A stretch of DNA of 64,000 nt, taken from positions 1-64,000 of the forward strand of contig NZ_BPQE01000033.1 in NCBI RefSeq assembly GCF_022179085.1, written 5' to 3'. The position numbers were made by a program, and so were the translations under genes. Positions 9,659-19,023 of the stretch are shown here, one piece after another (the first letter of the stretch is position 1; the number at the start of each line of letters is the position of its first letter). This DNA is from Methylobacterium aerolatum (GTDB lineage Bacteria > Pseudomonadota > Alphaproteobacteria > Rhizobiales > Beijerinckiaceae). The notes beneath the pieces were generated by a model that did not search any database, was not told the DNA's origin, and saw only the letters and a list, made by a program, of their open reading frames with translations.

Positions 9659-10744
9659 ATGATCCCTTTCCCCCCCGAACGCCTCGACGCCATCCTCGTC
9701 CGGCACGACATGGTCACCGGCCAGCTCGCCACGGGCGAGGGCGATGCCGAGACCGTGGTGCAGCTCTCCCGCGAGCTGTCCGACCTCGATCCCGTCGTGG
9801 CCGCGATCCGCGCCTACCGGGCCGCGCTGGACAACCTCGCCGGGATCGAGGCGATGATCGACGAGGCCGGGACCGACCCCGAGATGCGGGCGCTGGCCGC
9901 CGAGGAGAAGCCGGAGGCCGAGGAGGTTCTGGAGGGAGCGCACCGCGCCCTCCAGCTGATGCTGCTGCCCAAGGATGCGGCGGACGAGAAGAGCGCAATC
10001 CTCGAGGTCCGCGCCGGGACGGGCGGCGACGAGGCGGCGCTGTTCGCGGGCGACCTGTTCCGCATGTACGCCAAGTACGCGGAATCCAAGGGCTGGAAGG
10101 TGGAGGTGCTGTCGGAGAGCGAGGGCACCGTCGGCGGCTACCGGGAAATCGTCGCCGAGGTGAAGGGGCGGGGCGTCTTCGCCCGCATGAAGTTCGAGAG
10201 CGGCGCCCACCGGGTCCAGCGGGTCCCGGACACCGAGACCCAGGGACGCATCCACACCTCCGCCGCCACCGTCGCGGTGCTGCCGGAGGCGGAGGATGTG
10301 GATATCGTCGTCAACGACGCCGACCTGAAGATCGATACGATGCGCGCGCAAGGGGCGGGCGGGCAGCACGTCAACAAGACGGAATCCGCGATCCGCATCA
10401 CCCACCTGCCGACGGGGATCGTCGTCTTCGTCCAGGAGGAGCGCTCGCAGCACAAGAACCGCGCACGGGCCATGTCCCTGCTGCGGGCGAAGCTCTACGA
10501 CGCCGAGCGCAGCGCCAAGGACAATGCCCGCGCCGCCGACCGGAAGGCGCAGGTCGGCTCCGGCGACCGCTCGGAGCGCATCCGCACCTACAACTTCCCG
10601 CAGGGGCGGGTGACGGACCATCGCATCAACCTCACCCTCTACAAGTTGGAGGAGGTCATGGCCGGCACCGCCCTGGACGAGGTGGTGGACGCGCTGATCG
10701 CCGAGCACCAGGCCGAACTGCTCGCCGCCGAGGGCATGGCGTGA
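9659..10744 (+). CDS. prfA: Peptide chain release factor 1
   Basis: Recognises UAA and UAG and triggers release of the finished peptide on the ribosome. The 361-residue product has the class I release-factor GGQ motif at residues 234-236 in [15 protein letters not shown], and the PETE-type segment [17 protein letters not shown]. The codon-recognition domain precedes it. The gene overlaps prmC by four bases (GTGA), fitting their joint role, because PrmC methylates the GGQ glutamine of this protein. Confidence 0.96.
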   Translation: MIPFPPERLDAILVRHDMVTGQLATGEGDAETVVQLSRELSDLDPVVAAIRAYRAALDNLAGIEAMIDEAGTDPEMRALAAEEKPEAEEVLEGAHRALQLMLLPKDAADEKSAILEVRAGTGGDEAALFAGDLFRMYAKYAESKGWKVEVLSESEGTVGGYREIVAEVKGRGVFARMKFESGAHRVQRVPDTETQGRIHTSAATVAVLPEAEDVDIVVNDADLKIDTMRAQGAGGQHVNKTESAIRITHLPTGIVVFVQEERSQHKNRARAMSLLRAKLYDAERSAKDNARAADRKAQVGSGDRSERIRTYNFPQGRVTDHRINLTLYKLEEVMAGTALDEVVDALIAEHQAELLAAEGMA

Positions 10745-11634
10745 CGGGGCGAGGGGGGCCGGGGGGGCCGCCCGTCGACCCCGCCGCCACCCGCCGGGCC
10801 GCCCTGCGCGAGGCGGGCGCTTACCTCGCCGCCGCGGGCATCGCCGACGCGGAGCGGGAGGCCCGCTTCCTGCTCCTCGGCCTGCTCGGCCTGGAGCCCC
10901 GCGACCTCGCCCTCGCCGGGGACAGGCCCCTCGGCCCGGAGGGGGCGGCGACCCTCGCGCCCGCCCTCGCCCGGCGGGCGGCGGGGGAACCGGTCGCCCG
11001 CATCCTCGGGCAGTGGGAGTTCTGGGGCCTGCCCTTCGCCCTCGTGCCGGAGACGCTGGTCCCCCGGCCGGATACGGAGACCGTCGTGGAGGCGGCCCTC
11101 GCCGCCTTGCCCGCCCGCGACGCGCCACTGCGCCTCCTCGACCTCGGCACCGGCTCGGGCTGCCTCCTCGTGGCCCTGCTCAGCGAGTTGCCGGCGGCCA
11201 CCGGCCTCGGGATCGACCGGTCCTTCGCCGCGCTCGCCGCCGCCCGTCACAACGCGGCCGCGAACGGCGTGGGCGAGCGCGCCGCCTTCGCCTGCGGCGA
11301 CTGGTGCGACGCCCTCCGTGGTCCCTTCGACCTCGTGGTCTCGAACCCGCCCTACATCCGCGCCGCCGTCATCCCCGGCCTCGACCGGGAGGTGGCCGCA
11401 CACGACCCCCACGCCGCCCTCGACGGCGGAGAGGACGGGCTCGATGCCTACCGGCCGATCCTCACGCAATTGGGAACGGGCGGGATCCTGGCGTCCGGTG
11501 CGACGGCGGTCGTGGAGATCGGCTACGATCAGGCTGAAGCCGTGAGCGCCCTGGGGTGCCGGGCGGGCCTCGGCCCCGGACGCCTCGCCCGCGACCTCGC
11601 CGGCCACCCGCGCGCCATCACATTTCAACGGTGA
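10741..11634 (+). CDS. prmC: Release factor glutamine methyltransferase
   Basis: Methylates the glutamine of the GGQ motif in release factors using S-adenosylmethionine. The 297-residue product starts at a GTG overlapping the prfA stop (GTGA). It shows the N-terminal helical domain, [31 protein letters not shown], the SAM loop [15 protein letters not shown], and the catalytic NPPY at residues 202-205. Both ends and length are as expected. The coding sequence is extremely GC-rich, which leaves long shadow frames on both strands. Confidence 0.95.
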   Translation: MTGRGGPGGPPVDPAATRRAALREAGAYLAAAGIADAEREARFLLLGLLGLEPRDLALAGDRPLGPEGAATLAPALARRAAGEPVARILGQWEFWGLPFALVPETLVPRPDTETVVEAALAALPARDAPLRLLDLGTGSGCLLVALLSELPAATGLGIDRSFAALAAARHNAAANGVGERAAFACGDWCDALRGPFDLVVSNPPYIRAAVIPGLDREVAAHDPHAALDGGEDGLDAYRPILTQLGTGGILASGATAVVEIGYDQAEAVSALGCRAGLGPGRLARDLAGHPRAITFQR

Positions 11635-12113
11635 ATTGCACGATCCGGCACGACAATCCGGTCTTCGTTCTTGAAATCGAACCGGTCCATGCGAGATTTG
11701 GTGCCACCGCAAAGCCCGCCCTGCGGCGCGCGAGGCAAAAAATGCTTGTTGCGGCGTACGGGAGACGATAAAGTCCGCTTGAAGATCGCGAACGTTTCGT
11801 TAAGACGAACGGCGATAGGGTCGGTGTGGACCTCGGCCGTACGTAGTTCGCCGATCCCCTAACATTGCCGGAGTACGATGCGCGCGGAGCCCGCGCGTCC
11901 GTCCGGCACCGCTCGAACCTGACAACCGGCTGGTGTTTCGCGCTTCACCGCAAGTGCGCGGCGCGAGGGATGGATCAGGCAGCCGGTGAGGCCCGTGCAG
12001 AGACAGCCCGGGCGCCTCCGCGCGGCATGTGCCGGATCGGCACGTCGGCGCCGCGCCGGAAACCGGACGCCCCTTTGACTAGTCTGGCGTGAACTGAGGG
12101 TCACTGAAGACCG
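11635..12113. other. Intergenic region before the DUF4167 gene
   Basis: About 480 bases without a convincing gene. The first part is AT-richer than its neighbours. A possible promoter lies near 11750-11778: TTGTTG, 17 bases, then TAAAGT on the plus strand, which would give a leader of more than 300 bases before the DUF4167 gene. The short open frames here have no family features. A tRNA or known riboswitch is not apparent. Confidence 0.4.
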
Positions 12114-13304
12114 ATGAGACCGAACCAGAATCGACGGATGCGTGGCCGCAACCGGCCCAAGGGTCCCAATCCGCTCACCCGGTCGTACGAATCGAACGGC
12201 CCCGACGTCAAGATCCGCGGTACCGCTCAGCACATCGCCGACAAGTACGCGCAGCTGGCCCGCGACGCCCTCGCGGCCGGCGATCCCGTTGCCGCCGAGA
12301 ACTACTTCCAGCACGGCGAGCATTACTTCCGCATCATTTCCGGCGCGCAGGAGCAGACCCGCCCGGCGCAGAGCGGCTACGCGGCCCGTCCCTTCGACGA
12401 CGAGATGGACGAGGGCGAGGAGGAGAGCCAGGGCGGCCAGTCGAACGGCCAGGGCTATAACGGCCAGGGCTACGCCCAGGACGAGTACGCCGACCCGGGC
12501 CAGCAGCCGCAGCCCTACGAGGGGCGGCAGGACAACTACCAGGAGGGCCGCCAGGGCCGCGACCGGTTCCAGAACCGCGACCAGCGCCGCTTCGACCAGA
12601 ATAACCGCTTCGACGGCCAGGGCCGGCAGGATTACGGCCGGGATCGCCAGCGCCAGGATCACAACCGGCAGGACGGCAACCGTCAGGATTACGGGCGGCA
12701 GGACTATCGTGGCCAGGAGGGCGGTCGCCAGGACGCCCCCCGCCAAGACGGCCCCCGCCAGGACGGCCCCCGCCAGGACGGTGCCCGCTACGAGAACGGG
12801 CGGCAGGATCATTCGCGCCAGGACTTCGACCGGGGCAACGCGCCCCGCGGCGAGCGCCAGGACTTCCGCAACCAGGAGTCCCGCAGCCAGGAGCCGCGCT
12901 CTCAGGAGCCGCGGAACCAAGAGACGCGGAGCCAGGAGCCGCGCACTCAGGAGCCACGCACTCAGGAAGGGCGGGCCGAGCGCCAGGACCGGCGCGAGTA
13001 CCGTGGCGACGCCCCCCGTGCGGACTACCAGCGCCCCGAGGGCTCGTCCCGCCGCGAGCGCCGTCGCGAGGAGCCCGCTCCGGTCGCCGCCGAGGAGGCT
13101 GCGGGCCTGCCGGCCTTCCTGATGGCGCCCGTCCGTCCGGCGCCCGCCGCCGCTGCGCCGGAGCCGGAGCAGCCCTCCGTCGTGGAGAGCGCCGAGGAGG
13201 CCCCCGCGCCGAAGCCCCGGCGCCGCCGCCGTCCGCGCTTCGAGGGCACCGCCGAGGGCGCCGAGCCCGCCGCCACGCCGTCGGACGACTCGTCGGCCGA
13301 GTGA
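12114..13304 (+). CDS. DUF4167 protein with tandem RQDG and SQEPR repeats
   Basis: Function unknown. The 396-residue product has the DUF4167 domain in residues 1-80: basic start RPNQNRRMRGRNRPKGPNPL, then a helical segment TAQHIADKYAQLARDALAAGDPVAAENYFQHGEHY. The remainder is low-complexity, rich in Gln, Arg, Asp, Gly and Pro. Perfect or near-perfect 15-base coding repeats occur at 12726-12785 (RQDGP units) and 12882-12971 (SQEPR units). The C-terminus has a basic patch PKPRRRRRPR. The composition suggests a nucleic-acid-binding or condensate-like protein, which is inference. DUF4167 genes commonly sit beside prmC in Hyphomicrobiales, as here. Confidence 0.85.
   Translation: MRPNQNRRMRGRNRPKGPNPLTRSYESNGPDVKIRGTAQHIADKYAQLARDALAAGDPVAAENYFQHGEHYFRIISGAQEQTRPAQSGYAARPFDDEMDEGEEESQGGQSNGQGYNGQGYAQDEYADPGQQPQPYEGRQDNYQEGRQGRDRFQNRDQRRFDQNNRFDGQGRQDYGRDRQRQDHNRQDGNRQDYGRQDYRGQEGGRQDAPRQDGPRQDGPRQDGARYENGRQDHSRQDFDRGNAPRGERQDFRNQESRSQEPRSQEPRNQETRSQEPRTQEPRTQEGRAERQDRREYRGDAPRADYQRPEGSSRRERRREEPAPVAAEEAAGLPAFLMAPVRPAPAAAAPEPEQPSVVESAEEAPAPKPRRRRRPRFEGTAEGAEPAATPSDDSSAE
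12726..12785 (+). repeat. Four 15-bp tandem coding repeats (RQDGP)
   Basis: Four consecutive 15-base units of the form CGCCAGGACGGCCCC with one to three differences each, in frame within the DUF4167 gene. Copy number in such in-frame repeats can change without breaking the gene. Confidence 0.85.
12882..12971 (+). repeat. Six 15-bp tandem coding repeats (SQEPR)
   Basis: Six consecutive 15-base units related to CGCAGCCAGGAGCCG, encoding RSQEP-type pentapeptides in the low-complexity tail of the DUF4167 protein. The units are more diverged than those at 12726-12785. Confidence 0.8.
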
Positions 13305-13510
13305 GCGCGACGGGCCGCGCGGCCGTCTCCCCCGCCGCGCGACCCGTTTTGCCCGTGGCCTTCGCCTTGACCGGAGGCCCCTGCAACGACAGGTTGGACA
13401 TCCCGCATCCCCCGCCCAGGACCGCACGGTCACCGGCGGAGGGGTTCCTCCAGGATCGTCCTGACCCGCGCGACATCCCGCTCGCGCGTTCGCCCAGAAC
13501 GGGGCTTTCG

Positions 13511-14404
13511 ATGGTTCACCTGCCGCGCGGCGTCTTCGCCGCTCTGTTGCTCCTCGCGGGCCCTGCGGTGGCGGCGACGCCCGCCGCGCCGCCGGAGAGC
13601 CCGGCCGGGGCCGACAAGGCGACCGCCCCCATCGTGCTCGCCAATCACCGCGCGGTCTACGACCTGTCGCTCGCCAGCAGCACGGGCACCCGCCCCGTGG
13701 AGGGCGCCCGCGGCCGGATCGTCCTCGATTTCCGGGGCGATGCCTGCCGCGGCTACACGATGCAGACGCGGCAGGTCACGGAGCTGACCTCCGGCGAGAG
13801 CGGCACCCGCCTGTCCGACCTGCGCAGCACCACCTTCGAGGGCGGCGACGGCAAGGAATTCCGGTTCAACACGACGACCTCCTCCGACAACCAGAAGGCC
13901 GCCCCGGTGGAAGGGTCGGCGACGACGGACGACGGCAAGCTGACGATCCGGCTCAAGGGCACGCCGAAGCCCATCACCGCCACGGGGCCGGCGCTGTTCC
14001 CGAGCGCGCACATGAAGCGCCTGATCGAGGCGGCGCGGGCCGGGCAGACCACGGTCTCCGTGAAGGTCTATGACGGCTCGGACGACGGCCGGAAGGTCTA
14101 CGACACCTTCGCGGTGATCGGCCAGGAGGCGTCGGGCTCGGCCGAGGCGGCGGCCAAGGCCGACCAGGACAAGCCCCTGCAGACCGGATCCATCGCCGGC
14201 GTCCGGCGCTGGCCCGTGAAGCTGACCTACTACACCGACGGCGCGGGCGAGCGCACGCCGATCTACACCCTCGCCTTCGACCTCTACGAGAACGGCGTGA
14301 GCGGGCGCATCAAGCTCGATTACGGGGAGTTCGTGCTGGCCGGGACGATGACGACCCTCGACCTGGAAGCCGACAAGGCCCCGGAGAAGGGCTGCGCCCG
14401 GTAG
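13511..14404 (+). CDS. EipB-like periplasmic protein (DUF1849)
   Basis: The 297-residue product has a signal peptide (MVHLPRGVFAALLLLAGPAVA, cleavage near VAA-TP) and the DUF1849 core. It begins LANHRAVYDLSLA, continues ARGRIVLDFRGDACRGYTMQTRQVT and ends with LDYGEFVLAGTMTTL...GCAR. In Brucella the EipB family is a periplasmic protein with a beta-spiral fold that supports cell-envelope integrity; two cysteines (DACRGY and KGCAR) probably form its conserved disulfide. I place the start at 13511 because the signal peptide begins there; the longer frame from 13301 is unlikely. It is a single gene on the plus strand after the DUF4167 gene. Confidence 0.85.
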   Translation: MVHLPRGVFAALLLLAGPAVAATPAAPPESPAGADKATAPIVLANHRAVYDLSLASSTGTRPVEGARGRIVLDFRGDACRGYTMQTRQVTELTSGESGTRLSDLRSTTFEGGDGKEFRFNTTTSSDNQKAAPVEGSATTDDGKLTIRLKGTPKPITATGPALFPSAHMKRLIEAARAGQTTVSVKVYDGSDDGRKVYDTFAVIGQEASGSAEAAAKADQDKPLQTGSIAGVRRWPVKLTYYTDGAGERTPIYTLAFDLYENGVSGRIKLDYGEFVLAGTMTTLDLEADKAPEKGCAR

Positions 14405-14536
14405 GGCGCTTTCCGCGGCCGAACGGCGAACGCACCCCTCGGCAGTGAGACGGGGCGTTCCGGCCCCTTTGCGCGGCGCGGGACTTGCCTCCCACTCCCC
14501 GCCCCGGGGCGAGGCGGCGGAGGGCGCGGCCGCGCG

Positions 14537-14839
14537 TCAGCTCCATTCGTCGTCCGGCTGGGGCGAGAGACGCTGCCAAGCCGCGACGATGCGCTCGGGC
14601 TTGATGCCGAGGGCGGCGGCACAGGCGATCAGGACAGGTTCGTGCTGAGCGACATGATCGAGCACGCCCGCCAGGAAGGCGGGGTCCTGGGCACCGGCCC
14701 TGACCGCCCCCACATCGAGGCCGGTGGCCGCGAGAAAGGGAAAAAGCCGATCCTCGTCCCCCACGATCCACAGCAGAACATCGAGGGCCAAGGCTTGCGC
14801 GGGGTCTTCCCCCTGGTGCGGTTTGCCTTTCGTCAACAT
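14537..14839 (-). CDS. DUF3572 protein
   Basis: A 100-residue, mostly helical acidic protein of DUF3572 (EDPAQALALDVLLWIVGDEDRLFPFLAATGLD). No function is known. Families with this domain are usually encoded just upstream of and divergent to divK in Hyphomicrobiales, and the same arrangement is seen here, with 73 bases to the divK start. The shared region may be a divergent promoter; TTAA occurs twice in it (near 14847 and 14877) but not with CtrA spacing. Confidence 0.8.
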   Translation of the reverse strand: MLTKGKPHQGEDPAQALALDVLLWIVGDEDRLFPFLAATGLDVGAVRAGAQDPAFLAGVLDHVAQHEPVLIACAAALGIKPERIVAAWQRLSPQPDDEWS

Positions 14840-14912
14840 GTAACCCTTAAAACCGACGCAATGGGGCTGATGGGTCCTTAATCATGATCGGCTCTGACCG
14901 AGGCAAGGAACC

Positions 14913-15284
14913 ATGTCGAAGACGGTGCTGATCGTCGAGGACAACGAACTGAACATGAAGCTGTTCAACGACCTCCTCGAGGCGAACGGCTACGCGACGC
15001 TCAAGACCGCCAACGGGATCGAGGCGATCGAACTCGCCCGCGCGCATCACCCCGACCTGATCCTCATGGACATCCAGCTCCCGGAGGTGTCGGGCCTGGA
15101 GGTCACGAAGTGGCTGAAGGAGGACGACGACCTCAAGTCGATCCCCATCATCGCCATCACGGCCTTCGCCATGAAGGGCGACGAGGAGCGGATCCGGGAG
15201 GGCGGGTGCGAGGCGTACCTTTCCAAGCCCATCTCCGTCGCGAAGTTTTTGGCAACGGTTCGCACGTATCTTGAGCCGCGATGA
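14913..15284 (+). CDS. divK: Cell-cycle response regulator DivK
   Basis: Single-domain receiver protein of 123 residues. The phospho-acceptor is Asp 53 in [13 protein letters not shown]; the acidic pair is VEDNE and the conserved lysine lies in YLSKPI. In Caulobacter and relatives DivK is phosphorylated by DivJ, dephosphorylated by PleC, and controls the CckA-CtrA pathway through DivL. The sequence is highly typical of DivK. Next to it, 83 bases downstream, is pleD, the partner response regulator of the same kinases; the two are probably cotranscribed. Confidence 0.95.
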   Translation: MSKTVLIVEDNELNMKLFNDLLEANGYATLKTANGIEAIELARAHHPDLILMDIQLPEVSGLEVTKWLKEDDDLKSIPIIAITAFAMKGDEERIREGGCEAYLSKPISVAKFLATVRTYLEPR

Positions 15285-15367
15285 CAGGGCGTCGATCCGG
15301 TTCGGCGCCCTCGATCCGGTAACCGCACCCGCTCGGCGAGCCCGGTGACGACCCGAAGCGAGGAAGC

Positions 15368-16741
15368 ATGTCGGCACGCGTCCTGATTGTCGATGACTTG
15401 TTTCCGAACGTAAAGTTGCTCGAGACGAAGCTCGGCCTCGAATATTTCGACACGCTCGCCGCGATGAACGGCCCCGACGCCATCGCGATCTGCGAGAAGG
15501 GCCTGTGCGACCTCGTCCTTCTGGACGTGATGATGCCCGGCATGGACGGGTTCGAGGTCTGCCGCCACCTCAAGGGCAACCCCGTCACGGCCCATATCCC
15601 GGTGGTGATGGTCACCGCCCTCGATCAGCCCTCCGACCGGTTGAAGGGCCTCGATGCGGGGGCCGACGACTTCCTGACGAAGCCCGTCGACGACACCGCC
15701 CTGTTCACCCGCGTCCGCAGCCTCGTCCGCCTGAAGGCCGTCACCGACGAGCTGCGCCAGCGCGCGCTCGCCTCCCGCGCCTACGGGATCGGCGATCCGC
15801 TGGCCACCGCCGCCGCCGAGAGCGGGCTCGACGCGAACATCCTCATCGTGGAGGACCGGCCCGGCGCCGCCGAGCGGATGGCGACGGCCCTGCTCCAGCA
15901 TCACCGCATCACCGTGGAGACGAACCCCATCGCCGCCATGCAACTCGCGGCGGAGACGGAGTTCGACCTCGCCCTCATCAGCCTCGACCTCGACGGGCAC
16001 GACGGCCTGCGCCTGTGCAGCCAGCTCCGGTCCCTCGACCGGACACGGGGAATGCCGCTCATCATGATCGCGGAGGCCCATGACCGCGCGCGGATCACCC
16101 GCGGCCTGGATTTCGGCGTCCACGACTATCTGATGCGCCCGCTCGACCGGAACGAGCTCCTCGCCCGTACCCGCACCCAGGTGCGGCGCAAGCGCTATTC
16201 GGACGTGCTGCGCGGGGCGATGCAGGCCTCGCTGCAGATGGCGGTGACGGACGGCCTCACCGGCCTGCACAACCGCCGCTACCTCGACAGCCACCTCGGC
16301 GCCCTGTTCGCGGAGGAGGGCGTGCGCGGCCGGGCGCTGGCGACGCTGATCCTCGACATCGACCGGTTCAAGTCCATCAACGACACCTTCGGTCACGAGG
16401 CCGGGGACGAGGTGCTGCGGGCCTTCGCCGACCGCGTGCGCCAGCACACACGGCCCATCGACATCGTCGCCCGCTACGGCGGCGAGGAGATCGTGGTGAT
16501 CCTGCCCGATACCGGCCTGACCGAGGCCCGCGCCATCGCCGAGCGCATCCGTGAGCGGATCGAGGCGACGCCGTTCCCGGTCCTGCGCCAGACGCGCGCG
16601 CTGACGGTGACGGTCTCCATCGGCGTGGCGGTGCGGGGCGCGCACGACGGATCGCCCGGCGACATGCTCCGCCGGGCCGACGAGGGCCTCTACGAGGCGA
16701 AGGCCACCGGCCGCAACCGGGTCGTGGCCCAGGCGGCCTGA
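15368..16741 (+). CDS. pleD: Diguanylate cyclase response regulator PleD
   Basis: Makes cyclic di-GMP after phosphorylation and controls the swarmer-to-stalked style polar transition. The 457-residue product has a first receiver (Asp in [13 protein letters not shown], about residue 53), a second degenerate receiver (about residues 155-270) and a C-terminal GGDEF domain with active site YGGEEI. The RxxD product-inhibition site (RPID) lies five residues before GGEEI, so feedback inhibition should work. Length and domain order match Caulobacter PleD. Confidence 0.95.
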   Translation: MSARVLIVDDLFPNVKLLETKLGLEYFDTLAAMNGPDAIAICEKGLCDLVLLDVMMPGMDGFEVCRHLKGNPVTAHIPVVMVTALDQPSDRLKGLDAGADDFLTKPVDDTALFTRVRSLVRLKAVTDELRQRALASRAYGIGDPLATAAAESGLDANILIVEDRPGAAERMATALLQHHRITVETNPIAAMQLAAETEFDLALISLDLDGHDGLRLCSQLRSLDRTRGMPLIMIAEAHDRARITRGLDFGVHDYLMRPLDRNELLARTRTQVRRKRYSDVLRGAMQASLQMAVTDGLTGLHNRRYLDSHLGALFAEEGVRGRALATLILDIDRFKSINDTFGHEAGDEVLRAFADRVRQHTRPIDIVARYGGEEIVVILPDTGLTEARAIAERIRERIEATPFPVLRQTRALTVTVSIGVAVRGAHDGSPGDMLRRADEGLYEAKATGRNRVVAQAA

Positions 16742-16874
16742 GCGCGAGGCTTCTGTCCGGCGCCGCGCTCCGCTAAAGGTTGACAGCGTCGGGCTTTCCG
16801 CCAACACCTCGCGCCCGCTGCGGCCGGGGATGGATCCGGCGCGATCCGTCCACGACCATTGCAAACGGGACCCC

Positions 16875-17837
16875 ATGGCGGCGACGCGCTCCTATCTCGA
16901 TTTCGAGAAGCCGGTGGCCGAGCTCGAAGCGAAGCTCGAAGAACTCCGCGCGGTCGGCAGCCAGGACGGCGCCGTCTCGATCAGCGAGGAGGTCGGCCGC
17001 CTCGAAGCGAAGGCGCGGCAGGCCCTGGCCGAGATCTACGCGGCGCTGACGCCTTGGCAGAAGACCCAGGTGGCCCGGCATCCGCAGCGCCCGCACTTCG
17101 TGGATTACTGCGCGGGCCTGATCGAGGAGTTCACCCCGCTCGCCGGCGACCGCGCCTTCGGCGAGGACGAGGCCATCGTCGGCGGCCTCGGCCGGTTCCG
17201 CGGCCGTCCGGTCTGCGTGCTGGGCCAGGAGAAGGGCGCCACCACGGAGGCCCGCCTGCGCCACAACTTCGGGATGGCCCGGCCCGAGGGCTACCGGAAG
17301 GCCGTGCGCCTGATGGAGACGGCGGACCGCTTCGGCCTGCCGGTGATCGCCTTCGTGGACACGGCGGGCGCCTATCCCGGCATCGAGGCCGAGGAGCGGG
17401 GCCAAGCGGAGGCCATCGCCCGCTCGACGGAGGCGTGCCTCGCGCTGTCCGTGCCGAACGTCGCCGTAGTGATCGGGGAGGGCGGGTCCGGCGGGGCCAT
17501 CGCGCTCGCCACGGCCAACCGGGTGCTGATGCTGGAGCACGCGATCTACGGCGTGATCTCTCCGGAGGGCGCCGCCTCGATCCTCTGGCGGGACGGCGGC
17601 CGGGCGCACGAGGCGGCGACCGCCATGAAGATCACCGCGCAGGACCTCCTGCGCCTCGGCGTCATCGATGCCATCATCCCCGAGGCGGTCGGCGGGGCTC
17701 ACCGTGACCGGGAGGGCGCGATCCACGCGGCCGGACAGGCCATCGCGGAATCGCTCGCGCTGTTCGACGGCGTCGATCCCGCCACGATCCGCGACCGGCG
17801 GGCGGAGAAATTCCTCGAGATCGGCCGCCGTCTATGA
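16875..17837 (+). CDS. accA: Acetyl-CoA carboxylase carboxyltransferase, alpha subunit
   Basis: Together with AccD, transfers the carboxyl group from biotin to acetyl-CoA to form malonyl-CoA for fatty acid synthesis. The 320-residue product starts [21 protein letters not shown]. It contains [50 protein letters not shown] and [21 protein letters not shown], the crotonase-fold CoA and carboxybiotin loops. The start at 16875 gives the family length. Its stop overlaps the ATG of the next gene (ATGA). Confidence 0.95.
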   Translation: MAATRSYLDFEKPVAELEAKLEELRAVGSQDGAVSISEEVGRLEAKARQALAEIYAALTPWQKTQVARHPQRPHFVDYCAGLIEEFTPLAGDRAFGEDEAIVGGLGRFRGRPVCVLGQEKGATTEARLRHNFGMARPEGYRKAVRLMETADRFGLPVIAFVDTAGAYPGIEAEERGQAEAIARSTEACLALSVPNVAVVIGEGGSGGAIALATANRVLMLEHAIYGVISPEGAASILWRDGGRAHEAATAMKITAQDLLRLGVIDAIIPEAVGGAHRDREGAIHAAGQAIAESLALFDGVDPATIRDRRAEKFLEIGRRL

Positions 17838-18577
17838 TCGACACCGCCGGGCTGCGGAGCACGATCGGTCGGGTCGGGCGTCGCTTCGGGCTGCCCATCG
17901 GGCGTTTCGACACCCGCGAGCCGGGGGGCTTCAACCACGTTTCCCTCGGCTGCAATTGCCAGATGGCGCATGTGCTGAAGATCCTCGGCCTGCGCAAATG
18001 GTCCGGCCCCCTCGACTGGCTGTTCTCCATGCCGGGGATGGCCCGCGACTGCCTCGCGGACGATTTCGCGACGCTTGTCGACCGCGGGCAACTGGAGAGC
18101 ATTCCGTCCTCGGAGCGGCGCGGGCCCGGCATCTGGCGCGGGCGCCACCGCCTCTACCGCGAGCGGCACGGGCTCGAATGCGTGTTCAACCACCACGACC
18201 CCGCCCTCGTACCGGCGGATTACACCTTCCTCACCGAAGGTGTCCGCCGCCTGCGCCTCGCCCTGGATACGCCGGGGACGAAGAACCGGCTGTGGATGAT
18301 GACGCATCTTTGGACGCCGAAGACCACGGCGGAGGAGATCGCCGGGCTTCTCCGCCAGCGTCCGAGCCGGAACCACCTCACGTTCCTCCAGCTCGAGACC
18401 GGCCGCGACCGTGTGGAGATCGTCGAAACCCTCGATCTCGCGCCCGAGCTGCGCTGGATCACGGTCCACACGCCGAGCGAGCCGGTCGGCCTGCGCCTCG
18501 CCGACCCGGCGGACGACGCGGTGTTGGTGGCCTTGATCAAGGCCGAGGCGGAGCGCTCACCGGCCATCCTCAACTAG
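17834..18577 (+). CDS. DUF1796 putative papain-like cysteine peptidase
   Basis: The 247-residue product resembles DUF1796, a predicted cysteine-peptidase-like family. The expected cysteine motif is in [18 protein letters not shown], followed by [13 protein letters not shown]. Later residues such as FNHHDP could supply a histidine. No signal peptide or membrane segment is visible. The start overlaps the accA stop by four bases (ATGA), so translation is probably coupled, although a role in lipid metabolism is not implied. The activity has not been demonstrated for this family as far as I know. Confidence 0.6.
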   Translation: MIDTAGLRSTIGRVGRRFGLPIGRFDTREPGGFNHVSLGCNCQMAHVLKILGLRKWSGPLDWLFSMPGMARDCLADDFATLVDRGQLESIPSSERRGPGIWRGRHRLYRERHGLECVFNHHDPALVPADYTFLTEGVRRLRLALDTPGTKNRLWMMTHLWTPKTTAEEIAGLLRQRPSRNHLTFLQLETGRDRVEIVETLDLAPELRWITVHTPSEPVGLRLADPADDAVLVALIKAEAERSPAILN

Positions 18578-19023
18578 CGCCGGAGCCGACCCTGTCGGCT
18601 CAATCGGCTGTGTTCTTGAGCGTTTTCGGGGAACCCTGGATCCGACGCCGCCCCGTTTCTACGAGCATCGGAGAAGCAATCCAGGGCAGCGGGACGTGGC
18701 CGTACGAGGCGGATCCCTGGATCGCTCGCTGCGCCCGCGATGACGACGAGCCTCGTTGCGCAGCCTGTCGATGTGCCTTCTGTGATCTCCGGATCCCGGA
18801 CGTCTTCATCCTCCTGCGAGAGGCGTGTGTGGTACGTCACGCCCGTCGCCGCGACGGCCCCGAAATCGGTGGACCGATGCGTCCGGCGCCGGGCCGGTGT
18901 TGCTCCGGCGCCATTGCGGTAACGAAGGCGCAAGCTTAACGACGCTACAGAGTTGGGGGAGTGATGCCCGAAGACGGCCGGTTCGCGTGGCCATCGGGCA
19001 GAGGTTCGAGGACGAGGTTCCCC
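18578..19023. other. Intergenic region holding a family B repeat
   Basis: About 450 bases between the DUF1796 gene and the L,D-transpeptidase. The first half is a dispersed repeat (18632-18747). The rest shows no gene; short frames run through the repeat on both strands. The end has GAGG seven bases before the transpeptidase start. Confidence 0.6.
18632..18747. repeat. Family B dispersed repeat, copy 1
   Basis: Contains GAAGCAATCCAGGG (about 18672-18686) and the flanking CCCTGGAT motifs at about 18634 and 18715, the latter followed by CGCTCGCTGCGCCCGCGATGACG. The same core recurs at 53137-53229, 55143-55173 and 57735-57829. It resembles the dispersed intergenic repeats of alphaproteobacteria that read GTCATTGCGAGCGAAGCGAA. 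Confidence 0.7.

Noticed and set aside
11635-12113. A riboswitch or small RNA in the gap before the DUF4167 gene
   Set aside because: I found no recognisable conserved core of a known riboswitch and no strong hairpin followed by T residues. Only a possible promoter was noted.
12726-12971. Regularly spaced short repeats suggesting a CRISPR array
   Set aside because: The units are 15 bases, directly joined without spacers, and in frame in a protein gene. No cas genes are nearby.
14840-14912. CtrA site upstream of divK
   Set aside because: Two TTAA motifs are present but about 30 bases apart, not separated by seven bases, so the full consensus is not met.
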